40,861 bases of DNA from Candidatus Kaiserbacteria bacterium (lineage in GTDB: Bacteria > Patescibacteriota > Minisyncoccia > Phycocordibacterales > UBA918), in the NCBI GenBank assembly GCA_020428905.1, contig JAGQLY010000008.1, forward strand, positions 1 through 40,861. The letters are read 5' to 3'. Below, piece by piece: positions 20,386 through 28,642 of this stretch. The stretch's first letter is position 1, and each line of letters opens with the position of its first letter. Below the pieces are notes generated by a model. The model was not told where the DNA came from, made no database searches, and was given only the letters and a program-made list of their open reading frames with translations. The translations under genes and the position numbers were made by a program.

Positions 20386-22137
20386 GTGCGAATCCGAGAC
20401 CCACAATTGAAACGCTTTATCCTAGATTCCGGACTGGTGTCCCGGAAGGATATCGATGCGGCTGAGAAACTGGTTGAGAAAGAAAACCGTACGCTCGCCG
20501 AGGCGCTTATTGCCACCGGTGCAATGACTGAAGATGATCTCCGTCGCGTTGAGTCATATGTGCTCGGAGTGCCCTTTGTGTCGCTCAAAGACAAGAAAAT
20601 TCCTTTTGAAATTCTTTCGCTCATTCCTGAGCCGGTTGCACGCACGCATAATATTGTCGCCTTCAAGAAGACTGATAACTCGCTCGAAGTAGCGATGCTT
20701 GACACTGCCGACCTGCCGGCAATCGACTTCATGAAAAAGAAGCTTGGTCTTAAGGTCCTGCCGCGCCTGACTGATACCGAGTCAATGCGTGGCACTCTCC
20801 AGCAGTACCAAAAGACTCTCAAGGATGAGTTCGGTGATCTTATTGCAAAGGAGTCTTCTGCACTTAAAATAATCGCTGAAGAAGAGGGAACTGAGGTTTC
20901 TGAGGAGGAAATGAAGAAGATGGCGGAAGACTTGCCAGTGGTTCGCATTGTCGATACGCTCTTGCGGCACGCCATCATTCAGGGCGCATCTGATATTCAT
21001 GTTGAACCGATGGAGGAAGGGCTTTTGGTGCGCTACCGCATTGATGGCATTTTGCACGATGCCATGACACTTCCGAAACATGCGGGGCCTACTATCTCGG
21101 CCCGTATAAAGGTGCTTTCGAAACTCAAGCTTGATGAAAAGCGTTTGCCTCAGGATGGACGTTTCAAGATGGAAATGGAAGGGCAGAAAGTTTCGTTTCG
21201 TGTATCCGTGCTCCCCATCTTTTTTGGTGAAAAAATTGTGATGCGTTTGCTGCGCGAGAATCGTTCGGGGTACACCCTCGAGGGAATTGGCCTTCATGGG
21301 AATGGACTCGAGCGTATTCATGACGCCATGAAACAAACCACCGGCATCATCCTCGTTACCGGACCGACAGGAAGCGGAAAGACCACAACGCTCTACACGG
21401 TACTCGATCTTTTGAATACGCCGGAGGTGAATATTTCTACGATTGAAGACCCGATTGAGTATCAGATGCCACGCATCAACCAGACACAGGTGAAGCCCGA
21501 CATCGGATTCACCTTTGCCAATGGATTGCGCTCACTCATGCGCCAGGACCCAGATATCATCATGGTGGGTGAGATCCGTGACCAAGAGACGGCAAGTCTC
21601 GCAATCAACGCGGCACTCACTGGACACCTAGTTCTTGCAACGGTTCACACCAACTCTGCTGCCGGAACAGTGCCACGACTTGTTGATATGGGAGTAGAGA
21701 CGTTTCTGCTCGTCTCCACCCTTCGAGTTGCGGTGGGACAACGCTTGGTGCGTAAGCTCACCGAATCGAAAGAGCCCTACACACTTTCGTCTTCAGAGAA
21801 GACTAGTCTCGGAAAGCATGTCGATCTCGACCGTGTGTTGCACGAACTTAAAGAAGAAGGAATTGTAAAGAGTTCAGCAACGTGGAATAGTGTGCCATTC
21901 TATCGTCCGCGGCAGAGCCAAGAATCAAACGATGGCTTCAAGGGACGTATGGGTATTCACGAAATACTCCCCGTTACCCCAACCCTAAAGGATCTCGTCA
22001 TGACCGGTACCACCTCAGATGCAATCGAGGCACAGGCACGCAAGGAAGGTATGATGACGATGATTGAAGACGGTATCTTTAAGGCGGCACTCGGTCAAAC
22101 GACCATTGAGGAAGTGCTTCGTGTTATCTCAGAATAA
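20386..22137 (+). CDS. pilB: Type IV pilus assembly ATPase PilB (GspE family)
   Basis: 583 residues from GTG 20386. The N-terminal MshEN/GspE-N-like domain (about 1-150) is followed by the ATPase core: Walker A GPTGSGKTTTLYTVL near residue 325, the Asp box near 350, Walker B DPDIIMVGEIRD near 388, the His box TGHLVLATVHTNSAAG near 412. The tetracysteine zinc motif of many GspE proteins is absent. It powers pilus extension at the inner face of the membrane. It heads the operon pilB-pilC-three prepilins-PilX-like gene; pilC starts 13 bases after its stop. Confidence 0.95.
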   Translation: MRIRDPQLKRFILDSGLVSRKDIDAAEKLVEKENRTLAEALIATGAMTEDDLRRVESYVLGVPFVSLKDKKIPFEILSLIPEPVARTHNIVAFKKTDNSLEVAMLDTADLPAIDFMKKKLGLKVLPRLTDTESMRGTLQQYQKTLKDEFGDLIAKESSALKIIAEEEGTEVSEEEMKKMAEDLPVVRIVDTLLRHAIIQGASDIHVEPMEEGLLVRYRIDGILHDAMTLPKHAGPTISARIKVLSKLKLDEKRLPQDGRFKMEMEGQKVSFRVSVLPIFFGEKIVMRLLRENRSGYTLEGIGLHGNGLERIHDAMKQTTGIILVTGPTGSGKTTTLYTVLDLLNTPEVNISTIEDPIEYQMPRINQTQVKPDIGFTFANGLRSLMRQDPDIIMVGEIRDQETASLAINAALTGHLVLATVHTNSAAGTVPRLVDMGVETFLLVSTLRVAVGQRLVRKLTESKEPYTLSSSEKTSLGKHVDLDRVLHELKEEGIVKSSATWNSVPFYRPRQSQESNDGFKGRMGIHEILPVTPTLKDLVMTGTTSDAIEAQARKEGMMTMIEDGIFKAALGQTTIEEVLRVISE

Positions 22138-22150
22138 ACGTTCATAATTC

Positions 22151-23377
22151 ATGACACTTTTTACTTACAAAGGAACAACCGCAGACGGCAAATCGGTCAC
22201 CGAGATGGTAGACGCGAATGACCGTTTTGCGGTGTATGAAATAGCTCGTCAAAATGGACATACCGTTTCATCAGTTTCTGAAAAGAAGCAGTTCTCGCTC
22301 AGTCGTCTGTTTAACATGGAGAAGATCAACGCGGCACTCAGTCGTGTGAAACTCGACGAGTTAGTTATTGCGACACGCAACCTCGCGTCGATGCTTAAGG
22401 CGGGTCTTGCGCTTGCACGGGCACTGACGGTTATTGAGCGGCAATCGAGAAATCCACGCATGAAGCAGGTTATGCAGGCGCTGCGCGAGTCGGTCAATAA
22501 GGGTGACCCGCTCAATGAGGCACTTGCTAAGCATCCAAAAACATTCTCACGGCTCTATGTATCAATGGTTCGTGCCGGAGAAGAAAGTGGTAAGTTGGCA
22601 GAAGCGCTTGAAACAATCAGTCTCCAGCTCGAACGTTCGTCGAACCTGCGCAAACGCATCAAAGGGGCCATGATTTATCCGTCGATTGTGGTTACGGTTA
22701 TGATCATCATCGGTATTTTGATGATGATATACGTAATGCCGACTATTACCGATACGTTCTTGCGACTCGGAACAGAGTTGCCGACAACAACCAAATTGCT
22801 TATTGGTACGAGCCAGTTTCTTAGCGCGCATGGTCTATTAGCAGTGGCGTCGGTGATCGGATTTGTGGCCGTGCTCGTTACACTCGGACGCACCAAAAGA
22901 GGTCGTTCTACTATACACTGGACGCTCATTCACCTCCCTGTTATTGGCACGATGGTGAAGCAGACAAACTCTGCATATACCGCGCGCACTCTTTCCTCAC
23001 TACTCTCAGCGGGTGTTGATGTGATCGGCGCACTTTCTATTACGGACGAAGTACTTCAAAACGTTCATTTTAAAAAGGTGATTAAAGATGCGGGTACGAA
23101 AGTAGAGAAGGGAGAACCACTTTCGGAAGCATTTATCCAAAATGAAAAGCTATACCCGGTCCTTTTTGGGGAAATGATCTTGGTGGGAGAAGAAACGGGC
23201 CAAATTTCACAAATGCTGACAGAGATCGCCGGTTTTTATGAAAACGAAGTGGAACAGAAAACCAAAGACCTCTCGACTATCATCGAGCCGCTGCTCATGG
23301 TTGTCATTGGTGCCACGGTTGGATTTTTTGCACTTGCAATGATTGCACCTATTTACTCAATTTCAGATAGTATCTAA
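22151..23377 (+). CDS. pilC: Type IV pilus platform protein PilC (GspF family)
   Basis: 408 residues, normal for the family. It has two T2SSF cytoplasmic domains (about 60-185 and 265-390), each recognisable by the L-x-x-L-L-x-x-G motif (NLASMLKAGLALARAL; TLSSLLSAGVDVIGAL), and three membrane helices near 165-190, 215-235 and 375-405. It anchors the PilB motor to the growing pilus. It starts MTLFTYKGTTADGK as is typical. Its stop overlaps the next start (TAATG). Confidence 0.95.
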   Translation: MTLFTYKGTTADGKSVTEMVDANDRFAVYEIARQNGHTVSSVSEKKQFSLSRLFNMEKINAALSRVKLDELVIATRNLASMLKAGLALARALTVIERQSRNPRMKQVMQALRESVNKGDPLNEALAKHPKTFSRLYVSMVRAGEESGKLAEALETISLQLERSSNLRKRIKGAMIYPSIVVTVMIIIGILMMIYVMPTITDTFLRLGTELPTTTKLLIGTSQFLSAHGLLAVASVIGFVAVLVTLGRTKRGRSTIHWTLIHLPVIGTMVKQTNSAYTARTLSSLLSAGVDVIGALSITDEVLQNVHFKKVIKDAGTKVEKGEPLSEAFIQNEKLYPVLFGEMILVGEETGQISQMLTEIAGFYENEVEQKTKDLSTIIEPLLMVVIGATVGFFALAMIAPIYSISDSI

Positions 23378-23835
23378 TGCGTACACGTGTCACAGCAGGG
23401 TATACTTTTGTCGAAATTCTTGTGGTGCTTGCAGTCATCGCTATTCTTGCAGCAGTGACCGTTACCGCTTTTCAGAACTTTTATGGAGCGTCAGCGCTCA
23501 AAACTAACAGTCAAGAGGTGTACATGGCACTCACCGATGCACGGCTCAATACGTTGGGTTCGGCAGGTGACACCGTCTATGGTGTACATCTGACTGATAC
23601 CGGGTTTGTCCTTTTTGTTGGTGATACCTACGATGCGCTTGATCCGGACAATCAAACATACGAATACACGTTTGGTATCACTGCGGTAGGGACGCTCCCG
23701 ACCGTAAATGCAGACGTAGTCTTCTCGCGACTTACCGGTATGCCGAGTGTGGCGGGCACCATTATATTGCGTAACCGCGCACAGACAGAAACCAGAACGC
23801 TCACCATATACGACTCGGGCTTGATAGAATACTGA
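23377..23835 (+). CDS. Prepilin-like protein (GspH/PilE type)
   Basis: 152 residues. A short basic leader ends in glycine before YTFVEILVVLAVIAILAAV, the class III (prepilin) signal with Glu at +5 relative to the cut. A hydrophobic N-terminal helix and a small beta-rich globular head follow (segment EVYMALTDARLNTLGSAGD is typical of GspH-like pilins). It could be a minor or the major pilin of the system; no larger pilA gene is visible in the cluster. A prepilin peptidase is needed but not encoded in the window. Confidence 0.85.
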   Translation: MRTRVTAGYTFVEILVVLAVIAILAAVTVTAFQNFYGASALKTNSQEVYMALTDARLNTLGSAGDTVYGVHLTDTGFVLFVGDTYDALDPDNQTYEYTFGITAVGTLPTVNADVVFSRLTGMPSVAGTIILRNRAQTETRTLTIYDSGLIEY

Positions 23836-23837
23836 GT

Positions 23838-24317
23838 ATGAGATTGCTTCTCTATTACAGAAACACTCGGGGCATTACTGCTGTTGAGGCGCTCGTTGGG
23901 ATCACCATTGTTGCGATGGTGTTGGTGTTTGGAGCGCATACCGTCATACGGTTTCTCACGGTCGGCGGTGAGGTTGGCGAAAAAACCCAGGCGTTGTATC
24001 TCGCGGAAGAGGGTCTTGAGATGGTCAAGTTCATTCGTGACGTTGAATGGGACACGATTGCTGGTCTCACTGATGGGGCGACCTACTATTTGTCCGTATC
24101 AGGTGTCTCTGTCGTCGTTTCAGGTACCCCAGAAACCATCGGTATTTTCTCGCGCAGTTTTGTTGTTGAGCCAGTAGAGCGAAATGCCGATGACGACATT
24201 GTTGCCAGTGGTACTGACGACGATGACTCCAAATACGTGACCGTAACGGTGTCGTGGGGGTCGCCGGCACAATCCCTCTCGTTTACGACAATTGTTGCTG
24301 ACATAAATAATCCGTAG
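23838..24317 (+). CDS. Prepilin-like minor pilin (PilV type)
   Basis: 159 residues, starting two bases after the previous stop. The leader RNTRG precedes ITAVEALVGITIVAMVLVF, a prepilin N-terminus with the conserved Glu at +5. ALYLAEEGLEMVKFIRD after the helix is the usual PilV/GspI-like continuation. The C-terminal head is acidic and Thr/Ser/Val-rich. It is predicted to be a minor pilin initiating or capping the filament. Confidence 0.85.
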   Translation: MRLLLYYRNTRGITAVEALVGITIVAMVLVFGAHTVIRFLTVGGEVGEKTQALYLAEEGLEMVKFIRDVEWDTIAGLTDGATYYLSVSGVSVVVSGTPETIGIFSRSFVVEPVERNADDDIVASGTDDDDSKYVTVTVSWGSPAQSLSFTTIVADINNP

Positions 24318-24319
24318 CC

Positions 24320-24814
24320 ATGTCATTACACACCACTACAAAAGGATTTTCCCTTATAGAAGTCATTGTCTATATCGCAGTGTTGGTGCTACTCTCGAGC
24401 GCGGCTGTTACTACGCTACTCTCGTTTGATACGGCACTGTTGCGCAACAAAACTGAGCGCGTCCTTACCAACGCCGCAACGGTGGCACTCGAGCGTATGG
24501 AGCACGATATGCGCGACGCACTCACCGCAGATACGACGGTGTCTGGACAGCTGACCCTTACATCGCCTGATGCAACTACGGTATTTTCTACTGATAGTGG
24601 ACAGTTGGTTCTTGAGGTGGACGGTGTTGATCAGGGCCCACTGACGCCCTCGGACGTCACTGTTGATAGTGTTACTTTCACTCGATACATAAGTGCGGGT
24701 GAACTTGATACAGAGATGGTGCGTGTCGCGCTTACGCTCTCTATAGAGACACACGCCGCGTCACTGACCGAGACCTACTATGTGAGCGCCATTTTGAGAA
24801 ACTCGTATGAATAA
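24320..24814 (+). CDS. Prepilin-like minor pilin (GspJ/PilW type)
   Basis: 164 residues, two bases after the previous stop. TTTKG precedes FSLIEVIVYIAVLVLLSSA, an ideal prepilin site with Glu+5. VALERMEHDMRDAL follows the helix as in GspJ/PilW proteins. The head is beta-rich and Thr/Val-rich, with a final TYYVSAILRN. Its end overlaps the next gene by eight bases. Confidence 0.85.
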   Translation: MSLHTTTKGFSLIEVIVYIAVLVLLSSAAVTTLLSFDTALLRNKTERVLTNAATVALERMEHDMRDALTADTTVSGQLTLTSPDATTVFSTDSGQLVLEVDGVDQGPLTPSDVTVDSVTFTRYISAGELDTEMVRVALTLSIETHAASLTETYYVSAILRNSYE

Positions 24815-26177
24815 TAGGTACCCGACACAACAGAAAAACCGCGGCGCAGCACTGCTTACCTTTGTTATTCTCTTCCTGCTCACCTCAGCAGCTTTTGTAT
24901 TCGCAGTGACACGAGGAGTCTACTTTGACCTCACTCGATACCGGACACTTGAGACAAGCAAACAAACATTTTTTGGAGTTGAATCTGCTATAGAGGATGC
25001 CATTCATCGGCATCGAAACAGTAAAGACTATGATGTGTCAGAGTCGTTTACGATAGGGGACACAGATCTCACCGTTTCTCGTGCAATCGTCTCAGGCCAC
25101 TTTGAATTTGATATTGTGGGCACAACAAACACGCTTGTGCGAAAAGGATACCTCGAGTTTACTATTGGTGCGGGAACATCATTCAGCTACGGGCTTCAAT
25201 CGGATACGGGTGGTATTTTGCTTGAGAACTCATCTTCGGTGCTCGGCAATATTTATTCAAACGGTACGGTGGTTGGTACTGGAGGTGGTCCGGACGGAAA
25301 CGACGTTTTCGGTACGGTCATTTCTGCGGGTGCGTCCGGATATGTTGAGGGTATCCATGCGACCGGAAATGTCTACGCACACGGCATTGATGACGCGGTT
25401 ATTGACGGAAACGCGTATTGTGACGCTATTGATGGCTCTACCGTGTCCGGAAATCTTTTGTGTAATACAGTGACTGCCACCAGTCCAAACCCAGCCGACG
25501 GCCCAGGTCCCGCAGACGATCAGCCACCATCAGACCTTCCGCTCACTGACGAAGACATTGATGACATAAAGGCGGCTGCCGAAGCGGGCGGTGTTATTGC
25601 AAGTACCGATCCCGAGTGTTCGGGTGGCACCTATAGTATTGATGCGAGCACAACTATCGGGCCGGTTAAAATCGAGTGTGATGTCGAGGTGCGAAATTCG
25701 GGGACGGTGGTTACGCTCGAGGGGCAGGTGTGGATCGAGGGGGATTTGATCATTGGTATTGGCCAGCCAGAGATTGCCATAAGTTCATCCCTCGAGGGTG
25801 AGACGCTTACTATTGTGGCCGATGACGAATCAAACAGGACGACGAGTAGTAAGGTTGATTTGGGTAACAAGGCAACATTCAGCGGCTATGGTGACAATTC
25901 GTACATCATTCTTGTCTCACAAAATAACGATGAAGAAATGGGTGGGTCAGAGATTGCAATCAACAGCGGACAGTCGTCTGTCGGAGACGTGTTGCTCCAT
26001 GCGGCTCATGGTGAGATTGTGATCAGCCAGAGCGGCGAGTTTGTGGGTGTGGCAGCTCGACTGATCCGTCTCCAAAACTCCGCTCAGATTATTTACCAAA
26101 CAGGAGCAATCAGCCTTTTGTTCCCAGATGGCCCAGGCGGTGGGTATATCATCAACGAGTGGAGTGAGGTTGAGTAG
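24807..26177 (+). CDS. Large PilX-like surface protein of the pilus operon
   Basis: 456 residues. The N-terminus (KNRGAALLTFVILFLLTSAAF) resembles PilX/GspK-like minor pilins: Gly-Ala start, long hydrophobic helix and no clear Glu+5. The remainder is an acidic, Gly/Ser/Thr-rich repetitive region with regularly spaced turns such as GNIYSNGTVVG, GNVYAHGI and GNAYCDAI, consistent with a right-handed beta-helix. A Pro/Asp-rich hinge lies around residue 225. It probably sits at the pilus tip and contacts a surface or host; this is inference. It is the last gene of the operon. Confidence 0.8.
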   Translation: MNNRYPTQQKNRGAALLTFVILFLLTSAAFVFAVTRGVYFDLTRYRTLETSKQTFFGVESAIEDAIHRHRNSKDYDVSESFTIGDTDLTVSRAIVSGHFEFDIVGTTNTLVRKGYLEFTIGAGTSFSYGLQSDTGGILLENSSSVLGNIYSNGTVVGTGGGPDGNDVFGTVISAGASGYVEGIHATGNVYAHGIDDAVIDGNAYCDAIDGSTVSGNLLCNTVTATSPNPADGPGPADDQPPSDLPLTDEDIDDIKAAAEAGGVIASTDPECSGGTYSIDASTTIGPVKIECDVEVRNSGTVVTLEGQVWIEGDLIIGIGQPEIAISSSLEGETLTIVADDESNRTTSSKVDLGNKATFSGYGDNSYIILVSQNNDEEMGGSEIAINSGQSSVGDVLLHAAHGEIVISQSGEFVGVAARLIRLQNSAQIIYQTGAISLLFPDGPGGGYIINEWSEVE

Positions 26178-26229
26178 GGTTTTAGTGTACGATAGTGGCC
26201 AAGAGAACCTTCATGGTAAAATACGGATA

Positions 26230-27009
26230 ATGAAAAAAACACACCGCCCACTCGTGATCGGCAACTGGAAAATGAACCCGGAGAGTAGTACGACCGCAGC
26301 ACGTTTGGCAACAGAAGTAAAAAAGGGCACAACTCGTGTTGATGGTGTTGATATTGTTGTTGCTCCTCCACACCCTTTCCTTTTGGAAGTGCGGAAAGTG
26401 CTTAATGGTAGCAGACGTGTTCTGCTTGGGGCACAAGACGCACACTGGGAAGTGGGGGGACCGTTCACCGGAAGCGTTTCACTCCCCATGCTTGCGGATA
26501 CTGGTGTCGTGTACGTTATAGTGGGGCATTCTGAGCGACGTGCGGCCGGAGAAACCGATAGTGATGTTCATAAAAAAGTGCACGCCGTACTTAAGGCACG
26601 AATGATTCCGGTCGTGTGTGTCGGAGAGAAGAAGCGAGATAGCAACGCACACTACTTGAATGACGTTGAAAAGCAAGTGCGTGCAGCGTGCGCGGGGATT
26701 TCTAAAGCACGAATGGGTACCGTGGTTATCGCGTATGAGCCAGTGTGGGCTATCGGTACCGGCAATACGGCGACACCCGACGATGCTCACGAAATGAAGA
26801 TCTTCATACAGCGCATACTCACGGATCTCTATGGACGTAACGTCGCAAGCAAAGTGCGGATTCTCTATGGCGGGTCCGTCACTGAACACACTGCGGAAGC
26901 ACTTATGGCACAGGGGACGGTTGACGGTTTTCTGGTTGGTGGTGCGAGTTTGCGTGCGTCAGAATTTCTTACTATTAGTACAGTAGCTGCACGCACGGCG
27001 ACGCTATGA
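26230..27009 (+). CDS. tpiA: Triosephosphate isomerase
   Basis: 259 residues from ATG 26230. The TIM-barrel landmarks are present: the start VIGNWKMN with the catalytic lysine, the catalytic histidine in GHSERR, the catalytic glutamate in AYEPVWAIGTG, and the phosphate-binding segments YGGSV and GFLVGGASL. It interconverts DHAP and glyceraldehyde-3-phosphate. The open frame extends to 26128 inside the upstream gene, but TAAAAT (26217-26222), seven bases before ATG 26230, marks the start. It overlaps pgk by ATGA, making a glycolytic pair. Confidence 0.96.
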   Translation: MKKTHRPLVIGNWKMNPESSTTAARLATEVKKGTTRVDGVDIVVAPPHPFLLEVRKVLNGSRRVLLGAQDAHWEVGGPFTGSVSLPMLADTGVVYVIVGHSERRAAGETDSDVHKKVHAVLKARMIPVVCVGEKKRDSNAHYLNDVEKQVRAACAGISKARMGTVVIAYEPVWAIGTGNTATPDDAHEMKIFIQRILTDLYGRNVASKVRILYGGSVTEHTAEALMAQGTVDGFLVGGASLRASEFLTISTVAARTATL

Positions 27010-28163
27010 AAAAGAAGATAAAAAAAGCGGGTCTGCCGTTTATCACCGACCGTACCGACCTCAAAGGAAAGCGAGTTATTGTACGCGCATCGCTTAATGT
27101 GCCCGTGCGTGACGGGGTGGTACAGAACTATTTTCGCATTATGCGAGCGTTGCCGACGCTCATGTACCTTATACATCACGGTGCGCGCGTCATTATTCTT
27201 GCGCACATTGGCCGTGACCCAAAAGAAACGCTGGAGCCGGTATATAACGTGCTTCGCGATCAGCTTCCGGTGACGTATGTTCCAAAAATCACCGGCCGCA
27301 AAGTAGAGAAGGTGCTCGCTGAGCTTGAGCCGGGGTCGGCGATACTACTCGAAAATGTGCGTTCAGAGGAAGGGGAAATAGCTAATGATCAAAAGTTTGC
27401 GGAAACACTTGCTACCTATGGTGATCTCTACGTGAATGATGCGTTTCCGGTTTCGCACCGTGAGCAGGCATCTATTGTCGGCATTCCACAGTACTTACCA
27501 AGCTACTTCGGCCTCGCATTTCGAGAAGAGTATTCGCAACTTATGAAAGCGATTAATCCGTCTGCACCGGCGCTCTTTATTTCTGGTGGTGCAAAGTCAG
27601 AAACGAAGCGTCCGCTGCTTGAGAAATACGTAAAGAAGTACGACCATGTTTTTGTTGCGGGGGTCTTGGCGAATGATTTTTTTGTAGCAAGGGGATATGA
27701 GGTGGGTACGTCACTGGTCTCGAAGGATCCGCTCACAGACTCGGTTCTCCTTAATCATGAAAAAGTGCTGCTGCCGGTTGATGTGGTCGTACAGGGCGGT
27801 TCTACGGTTCGTGTGACCACACCGGATGATGTGCAACCAAATGAGCGTATTGTTGACGCCGGTCCACAGTCTCTTGAGTTACTCAATACGTATATACAAA
27901 AGGCGGCAACTATTTTGTGGAACGGGCCTTTGGGGAGTTATGAAGAGGGTTTTGAAGAACATACAAAGATATGCGCCGAGTATATTGCGGCAAGCAAGGG
28001 ATACTCTATCGTTGGTGGTGGTGATACGGTTGCGGCGATCGAGTCGCTTGCACTGAATGATAAATTCGGCTTTCTCTCTGCAGCTGGTGGGGCAATGTTG
28101 CAGTTTCTTGGTGACGGCACTCTTTCTGGTATCCGGGCAGTCATGACGGATGGCAAAGTATAG
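27006..28163 (+). CDS. pgk: Phosphoglycerate kinase, divergent
   Basis: 385 residues, slightly short. N-terminal domain: RASLNVPV where most enzymes have RVDFNVP, so the substrate-binding aspartate is replaced by serine; AHIGRDPK replaces the usual GRPKG; RSEEGE and NDAFPVSHRE match the family. C-terminal nucleotide domain: SGGAKSETK, NGPLGSYE, and SIVGGGDTVAA. It makes ATP from 1,3-bisphosphoglycerate. It is translationally coupled to tpiA (ATGA overlap). The changed residues make measured activity of interest, though the fold assignment is secure. Confidence 0.94.
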   Translation: MKKKIKKAGLPFITDRTDLKGKRVIVRASLNVPVRDGVVQNYFRIMRALPTLMYLIHHGARVIILAHIGRDPKETLEPVYNVLRDQLPVTYVPKITGRKVEKVLAELEPGSAILLENVRSEEGEIANDQKFAETLATYGDLYVNDAFPVSHREQASIVGIPQYLPSYFGLAFREEYSQLMKAINPSAPALFISGGAKSETKRPLLEKYVKKYDHVFVAGVLANDFFVARGYEVGTSLVSKDPLTDSVLLNHEKVLLPVDVVVQGGSTVRVTTPDDVQPNERIVDAGPQSLELLNTYIQKAATILWNGPLGSYEEGFEEHTKICAEYIAASKGYSIVGGGDTVAAIESLALNDKFGFLSAAGGAMLQFLGDGTLSGIRAVMTDGKV

Positions 28164-28172
28164 GTGAAGTGA

Positions 28173-28214
28173 AAATACAAAATGCACTCGGCTAGCCGAG
28201 TGCATTTTGTATTT
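28173..28214. terminator. Bidirectional 42-base palindromic terminator
   Basis: AAATACAAAATGCACTCGGC and its complement around TA, with T-runs on both sides. It serves pgk (plus) and the HIT gene (minus), and overlaps the last codons of the latter. Confidence 0.85.
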
Positions 28215-28602
28215 TTGCCGCAAAAATGGATAACTCACCGTCTTCATATGTCACGTGTTGCGCAGGCGAGAGTGCATGATCGTCGGCAAATCGTGGGATG
28301 ACGTGCATGTGCAAATAGGGTATTTCTTGACCCGCAGCGGATCCATTGTTCACGATGATATTTACTCCATCTGCTCCGACCGCTTCTTTCATGACGTTCG
28401 CGATGCGTCGCGCTGTCTGTGCAACGCGGACAAACGATGCTTCGGAAATATCGAAGATGCTTTCCGAAGGCTCTTTGGGGATGACTAACGCGTGGCCCTT
28501 GTTTACGGGATTAATATCCAGGAAGGAGAGGGTGTGTTCGTCCTCGTAGACGATTTCTGCCGGAATTTCTCGGGCAATGATTTTATGAAAAATGGTACTC
28601 AT
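28192..28602 (-). CDS. HIT-family nucleotide hydrolase
   Basis: 136 residues. It starts MSTIFHKIIAREIPAEIVYED and has HALVIPKEP and NNGSAAGQE, typical of HINT/HIT proteins. The histidine triad reads YLHMHVIPR, so the first histidine of H-x-H-x-H is tyrosine while the catalytic second and the third remain. These enzymes cleave nucleoside phosphoramidates or dinucleoside polyphosphates. TATACT (28610-28615) is seven bases before the ATG. The promoter region is shared with divergent recJ only 40 bases away. Confidence 0.93.
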   Translation of the reverse strand: MSTIFHKIIAREIPAEIVYEDEHTLSFLDINPVNKGHALVIPKEPSESIFDISEASFVRVAQTARRIANVMKEAVGADGVNIIVNNGSAAGQEIPYLHMHVIPRFADDHALSPAQHVTYEDGELSIFAAKIQNALG

Positions 28603-28642
28603 AGGGAGTAGTATACTACGCCGTGCTAAAATTGCCGTACGT

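Noticed and set aside
20361-20978. 205-codon minus-strand frame opposite pilB
   Set aside because: Serine/arginine-rich shadow of a conserved gene; no promoter or start signal.
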